Source: Protaetiibacter intestinalis
GTDB taxonomy: Bacteria > Actinomycetota > Actinomycetes > Actinomycetales > Microbacteriaceae
DNA length: 64,000 nucleotides
Assembly (NCBI RefSeq): GCF_003627075.1
Contig: NZ_CP032630.1
Location: 1,798,001 to 1,862,000, forward strand
Reading direction: 5' to 3'
Shown: piece after piece, positions 57,005 through 64,000 of the stretch
How positions within the stretch are numbered: position 1 is the stretch's first letter
How the letters are laid out: each line of letters begins with the position of its first letter
Translations under genes and position numbers: made by a program
The notes under the pieces: model-generated
Database searches by the model: none
What the model was told of the DNA's origin: nothing
The model's input: the letters and a program-made list of their open reading frames with translations, nothing else

Positions 57005-58416
57005 GTCCGGAGAGGTTCCTGGCGAAGGAGCTGCGTGCGTATCGACACGACCTCGATCCCCTTCATTTCGAGCGGATCGCGTCGCGCCTCCCTCTACCGG
57101 GCGGACCGGCCGACGGCGCGATCGTGCGTTCTATGCACCAGCATCCTGAGGAGTCGTTGCGATTCCTCGAGTCCGCAGCCGGCGCCCCCTGGCGCGCCCG
57201 ACTCGAGGGAACGCCCGTCGACACGCACTGGCCGCCAGTCGAGCGGCTCGCCGTGTCATATCATCTGCTGGCGCGCGGGAACGACAGCGATTCCGTTCTG
57301 GGATGGAGTCCTTTCCGGGTAGAACGTCCGCGTCCGGACATCGCAGAACCGGCCGGGGGCGTTCCGGTGCCCATTCCCGTGAGAAAGGGGCACCGTACCT
57401 CTTTCCGCGCGGGGGAGGGCGTCCTCAGCGCTCCGGACGTGCGGTGGCTGACCCTCGACGACGCGATCGTGCAGGACGGGGGATCGGTTCGCGTGGGCGA
57501 CACCTGGATCGCGTACGAGCCCTCGGCCGACCCCTCGAACGCCACTTTCGTCTCCGGTCTGTGGCAGACGCATTGGGGAACCCGCGTGCACCCCGACACC
57601 GTCATGATCAAGACCGCGCCCGAGGCTCCCGACGTCATCGACGAGGGGATTCTGATCGCCGGGCGCAACGACGACAACTGGTATCAGTTCATGGTGTTCT
57701 ATCTGGCACGCATACTGAGCGTGCCGAGCAGCGTGCCCTCTGACGCCCCCCTGCTGGTGACAGAACGCACCCTCCCCGGGGGGATCGAGGCGCTCCGAGA
57801 GCTCAGCGACCGACCGATCCGGATGATCGACCCGGGGCTGGCTCAGCGTGTTCGCAGACTCCACGTCGGCCCGCCGGTCGGGAACATGCGCGATGACGGA
57901 TACGACGCCTGGTTCCGCGCGCTCACCGTGCATCTTCCCGCACTGCGTGAGTTGCGTCGACGCTGGGGTGTCGACACCCCTCGGATCGGCGCAGGGCGCA
58001 AGATCTTCCTTCATCGCAATGCCGGTCGGCGTGGTGTTACCAACGCCGAATCGATCGCATCCATCGCGCAAGAGGCGGGCCTCGAACTCGTCGATCCGGC
58101 GCTGCTCACCTTCGGAGAGCAGCGCGAGGTCTTCTCGTCGTCGGAGCTGGTCGTCGGTGCGACAGGGGCGGTGATGGCCAACTATCTGCTGATGCGGCCC
58201 GGATCGCACATCATCGGGCTCACGTCTGATCACCTCTACGATTTCATATCTCCGCCGGCGATGGCGTGGATCGCGGGATGCACGTTCGAGTACGTCACGG
58301 GACCGAGTCTGGTGACGAGGCGCGATGTCGAGCACCTCCAGCATTGGGTCCAAGCCGATTTCGCCATTCCCGCGCAGACTTTTCGCCGGGTTCTTCGCGC
58401 GAGGACCCGATCGTGA
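57001..58416 (+). CDS. GT61 (DUF563) family glycosyltransferase
   Basis: A 471-residue cytosolic protein. The C-terminal part resembles GT61 enzymes: GRKIFLHRNAGRRGVTNAESI, then GLELVDPALLTFGEQREVFSSSELVVGATGAVMANYL in several recognisable parts, and a final HIIGLTSDHLYDF. The N-terminal half (about 200 residues) is unassigned. The ATG overlaps the dehydrogenase stop. A 91-base gap with no recognisable site separates it from the next gene. Donor sugar unknown. Confidence 0.75.
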   Translation: MSPERFLAKELRAYRHDLDPLHFERIASRLPLPGGPADGAIVRSMHQHPEESLRFLESAAGAPWRARLEGTPVDTHWPPVERLAVSYHLLARGNDSDSVLGWSPFRVERPRPDIAEPAGGVPVPIPVRKGHRTSFRAGEGVLSAPDVRWLTLDDAIVQDGGSVRVGDTWIAYEPSADPSNATFVSGLWQTHWGTRVHPDTVMIKTAPEAPDVIDEGILIAGRNDDNWYQFMVFYLARILSVPSSVPSDAPLLVTERTLPGGIEALRELSDRPIRMIDPGLAQRVRRLHVGPPVGNMRDDGYDAWFRALTVHLPALRELRRRWGVDTPRIGAGRKIFLHRNAGRRGVTNAESIASIAQEAGLELVDPALLTFGEQREVFSSSELVVGATGAVMANYLLMRPGSHIIGLTSDHLYDFISPPAMAWIAGCTFEYVTGPSLVTRRDVEHLQHWVQADFAIPAQTFRRVLRARTRS

Positions 58417-58507
58417 CGAGGCGCCTGAGCGAGCAGGAGACTGCGACGACCCATGTCAGGATGGCAGTGCGGGAATTCACCGCGGAGAGCTTTGCAGGAA
58501 GACGTTC

Positions 58508-59425
58508 ATGACGACATATCTCGTGACTGGGGGCGCCGGATTCATCGGGCACCATCTCGTCGCTCGCCTTCTCGATGAGGGACACCGGGTCATCGCGCTT
58601 GACAACGGCCGTTCGGGCCGCTGGGATCGCGTCGACGCACGCGCGGAGCGCGACGAGCGCGGCATCGAAGATCTCACCGTCGAGGAGTGGCGCGCTCGAC
58701 TCGACGAAGTCGACGTGCTTTACCACCTCGCGGCCGAGAAGTACAACTCCTCATCCAGCACGCCCGAGCGCGTGCTCGATGTGAACGTCGTCGCGACGGA
58801 GCGCCTGTTCAGAGCCGCTGTGGGGGCGGTCGAGAAGACGGTATTCACCTCGTCGCTGTACGCCTACGGCTCCATGGGGCCTGAGACGATGCGGGAGGCA
58901 GACCTGCCCGTCCCCGTCACGCACTATGGCGCTTCGAAGCTGATGGGTGAGCACCTGTTGCGGGTGATGGCCCGCGACGCCCCCTTCGCATGGACCGTGG
59001 CGCGACTGTTCTTCATATACGGCCCGAGCCAGTGGGCCGAAGGCGGGTACAAGTCCGTGATCTTCTCCAATTTCGAGCGCATCGCGGCTGGCGTCGCGCC
59101 CACGATCCGCGGCGATGGCGAGCAGATCCTCGACTATGTGTACATCGACGACTGCATCGACGCCTTGCGCCTGCTCGAGGATCATCGACTCGATGGACGG
59201 ACCTTCAACGTCGCGACGAGTTCGGGCGTCTCGATCAACCAGCTCACGAGCCTCATGACGGAGGTCTCCGGCTACGATGGACCGGTCGAGACGGTGGCGG
59301 CCGACTGGACGGCCGGTTCGCGTCGCGTGGGCGACCCTGAACACTTGCGTGGGGTCGGATGGCTACCGAAAACCGAGCTTCGCGACGGACTGTCGCATGT
59401 CTGGAGATGGATGAATGACCGCTGA
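58508..59425 (+). CDS. NAD-dependent sugar epimerase/dehydratase
   Basis: A 305-residue extended short-chain dehydrogenase. [20 protein letters not shown] is the NAD site, YHLAAEKYNSSSS follows, TSSLYAYGSM provides the Ser/Thr and THYGASKLMGEHLL the catalytic Tyr-x-x-x-Lys. IRGDGEQILDYVYIDDCIDAL is the usual late motif. Resembles UDP-glucose/UDP-glucuronate epimerases but substrate is uncertain. GGAAG lies 6 bases before the ATG. It overlaps the fusion gene by 11 bases. Confidence 0.88.
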   Translation: MTTYLVTGGAGFIGHHLVARLLDEGHRVIALDNGRSGRWDRVDARAERDERGIEDLTVEEWRARLDEVDVLYHLAAEKYNSSSSTPERVLDVNVVATERLFRAAVGAVEKTVFTSSLYAYGSMGPETMREADLPVPVTHYGASKLMGEHLLRVMARDAPFAWTVARLFFIYGPSQWAEGGYKSVIFSNFERIAAGVAPTIRGDGEQILDYVYIDDCIDALRLLEDHRLDGRTFNVATSSGVSINQLTSLMTEVSGYDGPVETVAADWTAGSRRVGDPEHLRGVGWLPKTELRDGLSHVWRWMNDR

Positions 59426-61637
59426 CGCCCCAGCCGAGGAGCCCCGGCCGGAGCTGTCCGTCGTCGTTCCCTGCCTCAACGAGGAGGCGACGGTCGTCGC
59501 CCTTCTCGAGCGGATCGACGCGTCGCTATCGGACGCCGGCCTGAGCTACGAGGTCGTGTTCGTGGACGACGGAAGCACCGACTCGACCTGGGAACGTCTG
59601 ACCGAGCTCGCCGCGTCATCGCCCGAGGGGAGAGTGACGATCGAGCGGCATGCCGAGAACCAGGGGATCCCGAACGCATGGAACACCGGAGTAGCGCGCG
59701 CGTGCGGTAGCTATGTGGTGCTGATCGACGCCGACCTCCAGAACTCGCCTGCCGACATCCCTCGGCTGTATGCGGCGCTCCAGGAATCGCACGCCGACGT
59801 GGTCCAGGGCTATCGTTCGCACATCGAACGGCAGGACGGCTTCCGGCTGTTCTCCTCCAAGGTCCTCAACTGGCTCCTGAACGTCAGCTTCGGCGACCAC
59901 GCGAAGGACAACAAGTCGGGGTTCGTGTTGGCGCCGCGGCTCGTGATGCTTGAGATCCTGCATCACGAACGGCGGTATCACCACTTCCAGACGTTCATAC
60001 GTGTAGCCGCGCGCGCGCGCGGCTACACCGTCACCGAGATCGAGACGCTGTTCTTCCCGCGCTACGCAGGAACATCGTTCCTCGCCGGATCCAACATGGC
60101 GAAGGTGACGTTCCAGGCGCTGCTCGACATCCCGGTCGCTCTGCGCGAGTTCGGACGAGGGCGTGGACGCCCCCGCGACGGGAGTGTCGTTCCGACGCGT
60201 CAGCCGCTGCCGAAAGCGACGCATCCCTACCGCGGCTGGCGCCGGGTGCTCTTCGAGCTGTTCTTCGCGACCATGCCACTGCACAAGTGGCTCATCCGGC
60301 GGAACGCACGTGCGCTGTATCTCCAGCTCAAGCAGACCGAGTATCTGCCGGCGGACCAGATGCGCGAGCTGCAGACTGAGAAGCTGCGACGCATGCTTCA
60401 GCATTCTGCGCGTCACGTCCCCTACTACCGCACGCTCTTCGCGTCCGTCGGGTTCGATCCGTCGACGCTGAGTTCGCTCGACGACCTCGAGCGCGTGCCT
60501 CTTCTCGGCAAGCCCCAGCTGCGCCGGCATCTCTACTTCGACCTCTTCGCTGACGACCATGTGAAGAGTCGGATGCATAAGATCTCGACGAGCGGGTCGA
60601 CGGGTGAGCCGACCACAACCTACGCTGACCGCTACCAGCTCGAGGTTCGGTTCGCGACGACGCTACGCGCGCTCGAATGGACCGGATGGCGCTTCGGCGA
60701 CCGTCAGGCCCGGCTGTGGCATCAGACGTTGGGGATGTCGAGGAGTCAAGTCATCCGCGAACGAATCGACGCGATGTTCATGCGCCGACTGTTCATCCCC
60801 GCATTCGAGTTGAACCCGGCCAATCTGCAGCGGATGATCGACAGGATCCGCCGCCACCGCCCCGTGCTGGTCGACGGCTATGCGGAGTCGCTCAACTTCC
60901 TGGCGAGCTACGTCCGGGCCGGCAATCGTCCGGGATTCTCCCCGCGATCGATGATGTCGTCCGCGCAGGCTCTGCCGGACAACGTCCGTGACGACATCGA
61001 GGCCGGCTTCGGTACACGCGTCTACGACAAGTACGGGAGCCGGGAGTTCTCGGGCATCGCGTACCAATGCGAGGCGTCCCGGGACCACCATGTGATGTCG
61101 GAGAGCTATATCCTCGAGATCCTCGTTGAGGGTCGGCGTGCGCTTCCCGGCGAGGTCGGAGAGATCGTCATCACCGATCTCAACAACTTCTCCACACCGT
61201 TGATCCGCTACCGCCTCGGTGATCTCGCCACGGCGGTCGACGAGAGCGAGCCGTGTCCGTGCGGGCGTAGCATGCCGCGGATCGGCAGGATCGAGGGCAG
61301 GACCCAGGCGATCGTCCACTGCGCGAACGGTACATGGATGCCCGGAACGTTCTTCGCCCATTTCTTCAAGGACTACGAGCACCTCATCCGCTTCTTCCAG
61401 ATCCACCAGAGTACGGCCGGATCGTTCGTGCTCAAGGTGGTCCGCGGCGATCAGTGGGGGGAGTCGACCTTCGCCGAGATGCTGCTCCGACTCCGCAAGT
61501 ACGTGGGGGAGACCGAGATCACGGTCGAATACGTCGATTCGATCCCGTTGCTCCGCACGGGGAAGCGATCGCCCGTGGTGTCGTCAGTCGGTCTGGACTT
61601 CCAAGCGGTGGATCAAACCGCGCTCGGTGCTCGTTAG
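59415..61637 (+). CDS. GT2 glycosyltransferase fused to CapK/PaaK-like adenylate-forming domain
   Basis: A 740-residue two-domain protein. Residues about 14-255 are a GT2 domain of the polyprenol-phosphate type (VVVPCLNEEATVVALLE, VFVDDGSTDSTWERL, metal site DADLQNSPADIP). After a short Arg/Pro linker, residues about 285-740 resemble phenylacetate-CoA ligase/CapK: phosphate loop TSGSTGEPTTTYAD (about 390-403), YGSREFSGIAYQCE near 539 and RYRLGD near 597, with CPCGRSMPRIGRIEGR as the hinge region. CapK homologues occur as separate genes in capsule loci with unknown substrate. Both domains look intact. Confidence 0.85.
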   Translation: MTADAPAEEPRPELSVVVPCLNEEATVVALLERIDASLSDAGLSYEVVFVDDGSTDSTWERLTELAASSPEGRVTIERHAENQGIPNAWNTGVARACGSYVVLIDADLQNSPADIPRLYAALQESHADVVQGYRSHIERQDGFRLFSSKVLNWLLNVSFGDHAKDNKSGFVLAPRLVMLEILHHERRYHHFQTFIRVAARARGYTVTEIETLFFPRYAGTSFLAGSNMAKVTFQALLDIPVALREFGRGRGRPRDGSVVPTRQPLPKATHPYRGWRRVLFELFFATMPLHKWLIRRNARALYLQLKQTEYLPADQMRELQTEKLRRMLQHSARHVPYYRTLFASVGFDPSTLSSLDDLERVPLLGKPQLRRHLYFDLFADDHVKSRMHKISTSGSTGEPTTTYADRYQLEVRFATTLRALEWTGWRFGDRQARLWHQTLGMSRSQVIRERIDAMFMRRLFIPAFELNPANLQRMIDRIRRHRPVLVDGYAESLNFLASYVRAGNRPGFSPRSMMSSAQALPDNVRDDIEAGFGTRVYDKYGSREFSGIAYQCEASRDHHVMSESYILEILVEGRRALPGEVGEIVITDLNNFSTPLIRYRLGDLATAVDESEPCPCGRSMPRIGRIEGRTQAIVHCANGTWMPGTFFAHFFKDYEHLIRFFQIHQSTAGSFVLKVVRGDQWGESTFAEMLLRLRKYVGETEITVEYVDSIPLLRTGKRSPVVSSVGLDFQAVDQTALGAR

Positions 61638-62623
61638 CCCAACTGGTGGCTGCGGCGGGTCGCCAGCCATTCGGCGAGTCGGCTCAGGCCGGCCGCGAGC
61701 AGGTCGCCGATCGTCGACGTGACGCGCGCGGCGAGAGCGATCGCGAGCGCGGCGGACGGGCTCGAGGCGAAACCCGACAGCCCGGCGACGATGACGGCCT
61801 CCCGAACACCGAGACCCGAGGGGAAGATCACCGCGAGGAATCCGAGACTCTGCGCGCCCGCCGCGATGGCGGTAGCCCCCAGGATCGTCATGGTGTGTGA
61901 GGTGCCGCTGAGGAGGAACAGCAGTTGTGCCCCGTACAGGAACCACGATGCGAGCGCGCACGCGATGATCTGGGCGATGAGCGGGCGAGTGAACGAGACC
62001 TCACGATCACCACGCCGCAAGACCACGCGGAGCCCCCACCGGACCACACCGTTGACGAGCGCGGGGCTGACGAGGGTGACGAGCAGGAGCGCGGTGCCGA
62101 TCAGCGGATACAGCCAGGGAAGCGGCACTGCGATGCGTGACAGGGCCAGACTCAGAGTGATGCCGCCGGTGGCGAGGCCGACGGCGGCCGCGATAGGCCC
62201 CGCCAGTCCGGTCGCGACTCTTCCGAAGCCGCGTCGCGCTCCGAGGACGATCTGGTAGAGGAAGGCCCAGAAACCGCCGGGGATGAACTTCGCGAGCTGG
62301 CCTACGAGGTACACCACCAGCGCGGAGACCACGGTCGATGGCTGACCGAGGGCGCCGAGCACGCCGCGCCAGACGAAGGCGCTCGCCACAACACCTGCCA
62401 TGGCGGACAACGTCGCGGCGACGAGCGACCACGGCGAGATCGTCGCGAAGGTGGCAGCCACCGTGTCCCAGTCCCGCTGCAGCCAGAGTGCCAGTGCCAA
62501 TGCCAGTGCCAGCACGATCGCTGACTGAAGGACGACGGCTCCGATGCGCCGCAGCCGTTCGCGCCGCGCAGCCGCACCCGGCTCCACGGCAGGCGACGTC
62601 TCGTCATCGGCCGGAGGCGTCAT
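61634..62623 (-). CDS. Flippase-like integral membrane protein (LPG-synthase TM/UPF0104 family)
   Basis: A 329-residue membrane protein with about eight transmembrane helices, of the lysylphosphatidylglycerol-synthase transmembrane family without the C-terminal transferase domain. [19 protein letters not shown] is the characteristic P-G-G loop and [16 protein letters not shown] the second signature. Often found with glycosyltransferases of polyprenyl-linked sugars. ATG 62623 forms an ATGA overlap with the epimerase stop; ATG 62644 inside that gene has no ribosome-binding site. It ends 4 bases inside the GT2-CapK stop. Confidence 0.85.
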
Positions 62624-63555
62624 CGGCGGCGGTCCCGATGCCATTTCGCTTGGGACGCCAGGCCGGCGGCGGGTGCGACGCTCGGTGCGTACCCGAACTC
62701 AGCGCTCGCCTTGGCGTAGTCGCCGCGCGTCTCGAGCTGGTCGCCGGGTCGCGTGGCGACGAACTCGATCTCGTGCGGTAGCTGGAGGGCATCCGAGATG
62801 AGGTCGAGCGAATCGAGCACGCTGATCGACTTGGATCCGCTGATGTTGTAGACCTCGCCCGCACGTGCATGCTCGAGCGCGTTGGCCGTCCCTGCGGCGC
62901 AGTCGGTCACATAGGTGTTGGTGCGCGTCTGCTGCCCGTCGCCGTGCACGCGGATGGGTCGCTGATCGAGCACCGCTTCGATGAATTTGTGGTAGCCCAT
63001 GTCGGGACGCTGGCGCGGACCGTAGACCGAGAAGTAGCGCAGGACCGTCGCCGGGAATCCGAAGTTCGAATAGTGCGCGAGGACGAGCTTCTCGGCTGCG
63101 AGCTTCGAGACGCCATAGGGGGAGACCGGGTCGGTCTTCTGGGTCTCGTCGCCGACGGCATGCAGCCCGTACACCGACGATGTGGAGATCTGCACGAAGC
63201 GCTCCACACCGACAACCGACGAAGCCGAGATCAGTCGATCGAGCGCGAGCACATTGCAGTCGAGGTAGAGGCGCAGGTCTTCCCACGAGCGGATGAGCCC
63301 CGGCATCCCGGCCTCATTGACCACATGAGTGACGCCGTCCAGTGCGGGTGAGAGATCGTCGGTGCGCAGATCGAGCTCGAAGGCGGTGACTCGGGGGTGT
63401 TCCGCGAAGCTGCGCCATGTCTGCCGCTTGACGTCCGAAGGATACGATTCGTCGAGGAAACAGTCGAGCGCAACGACCTCGTGCCCGCGGTCGAGAAGCT
63501 CCTCGACCAGGTGGCTCCCGATGAATCCCGCCGCTCCGGTGACGAGTGCTTTCAT
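62620..63555 (-). CDS. NAD-dependent sugar epimerase (UDP-glucuronate/UDP-GlcNAc 4-epimerase-like)
   Basis: A 311-residue extended [23 protein letters not shown] binds [12 protein letters not shown], the catalytic YGVSK, and [20 protein letters not shown], in two parts, are typical of GalE-like and WbpP/glucuronate 4-epimerases. [17 protein letters not shown] follows. Together with the other epimerase at 58508 it would diversify the nucleotide-sugar pool. It overlaps both the upstream membrane gene and the downstream flippase-like gene by 4 bases, forming a three-gene operon. Confidence 0.9.
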
Positions 63556-64000
63556 GACGTCGGATCCTTTCGGGTGCGGATGCGATGCCAGACGCGTCGC
63601 TCGAGGGGGCTCACGGCAATAGCGATGACCACGAGGCCGATGACCTGGAAGGTCATCATGTAGCGGGTCTCGAAGTGGGTCAGCCAGATCATCGCCAGAT
63701 GAGCGCCCGCGAGCATGAGCAGCAGGAATGGGCCGCTCCGACCTCGAATCGAGTCGATCGCGAGGATGACGATCGCTGCGAGGAAGGTGAGCAGACTGAG
63801 CGCACCGAACGGCACCGAGGTCCACGAGGAGACGGGGTCGCCCGGTACCGCGAACCATGCTTCGACAGTCGTCGCGGATCGCATCGCGATGAATGGTCCT
63901 GGATGGGTGATCGCGGTGGTCAGCGCGTACCGCTGGAAGGTGCTGAACGTAGTGGGCCCATTCCCGTCATACGGCGAGCCGTCGGCCTTCCCGACCTCGA
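63552..64000 (-). CDS. C-terminal part of a polytopic membrane protein, probably a GT39/GT83-like glycosyltransferase
   Basis: The reading frame is open to the right edge, so the 5' part is missing; about 149 codons are visible. They contain a luminal stretch ([14 protein letters not shown], then [16 protein letters not shown]), followed by three hydrophobic helices and a basic cytosolic end ([12 protein letters not shown]). [14 protein letters not shown] resembles the Glu-x-Arg-Tyr motif near the last helices of polyprenol-sugar-dependent integral glycosyltransferases. An ATG at 63884 is internal to the continuous frame and is not taken as the start. It overlaps the epimerase by 4 bases. Confidence 0.6.

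Noticed and set aside
63552..63884. A complete 110-residue membrane protein starting at 63884
   Set aside because: The frame stays open without a stop to base 64000 and the upstream codons read as plausible protein, so the gene is truncated by the window edge.

Overview
The window is high-GC DNA from an actinomycete, most likely a member of the Microbacteriaceae. The evidence is gene content: a long-chain-type acyl-CoA carboxylase with its small epsilon subunit, LCP and polyprenol-phosphate-mannose enzymes, LGFP-repeat surface protein, sdhCDAB order, and GTG starts. Many transcription units have a -10-like hexamer (consensus about TAGGCT) only 6-9 bases before the start codon, which points to widespread leaderless mRNAs. 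No rRNA, tRNA, CRISPR array, integrase or classical insertion sequence was seen.

Layout. 1-7.5 kb: minus-strand housekeeping genes (trpS, exonuclease III, two tandem YihY/BrkB membrane proteins, the sdhCDAB operon). 7.6-23.2 kb: a mannose-1-phosphate guanylyltransferase, then a nucleoside uptake and salvage region: nucleoside hydrolase, BMP-type lipoprotein with an ABC importer, cytidine deaminase, thymidine phosphorylase, adenosine deaminase, a PTS IIA/IIB pair without IIC, a phosphohexomutase and purine nucleoside phosphorylase. A reverse-oriented DUF559 nuclease-like gene, bracketed by two copies of a 66-bp palindromic element, sits between deoA and add. 23.2-41.3 kb: a flavoprotein disulfide-reductase homologue, an ArsR regulator with an SRPBCC-YCII fusion, acyl-CoA carboxylase genes (accA3, accD, accE, birA), Maf, an RNA methyltransferase, a two-component system with a kinase-like partner, polyprenol-phosphate-mannose synthase, membrane proteins, purK/purE and an LCP protein.

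41.3-64 kb: a cell-surface glycan locus. It holds dTDP-rhamnose synthesis (rmlBD and rmlCA, divergent), glycosyltransferases, a two-gene ABC-2 polysaccharide exporter, a lipoprotein, an LGFP-repeat protein ending in five near-identical 312-bp repeats, a sugar methyltransferase, an oxidoreductase/aminotransferase/nucleotide-sugar dehydrogenase trio (probable amino-uronic sugar), a GT61 enzyme, two epimerases, a GT2 fused to a CapK/PaaK-like adenylate-forming domain, and a flippase-like membrane protein. The last gene is cut by the right edge.

The most unusual points are the palindrome-bracketed DUF559 unit with fixed 24-18-24 geometry, the GT2-CapK fusion, the recently amplified LGFP repeats with codon use unlike the rest of their gene, and the start-codon-phased -10 boxes.
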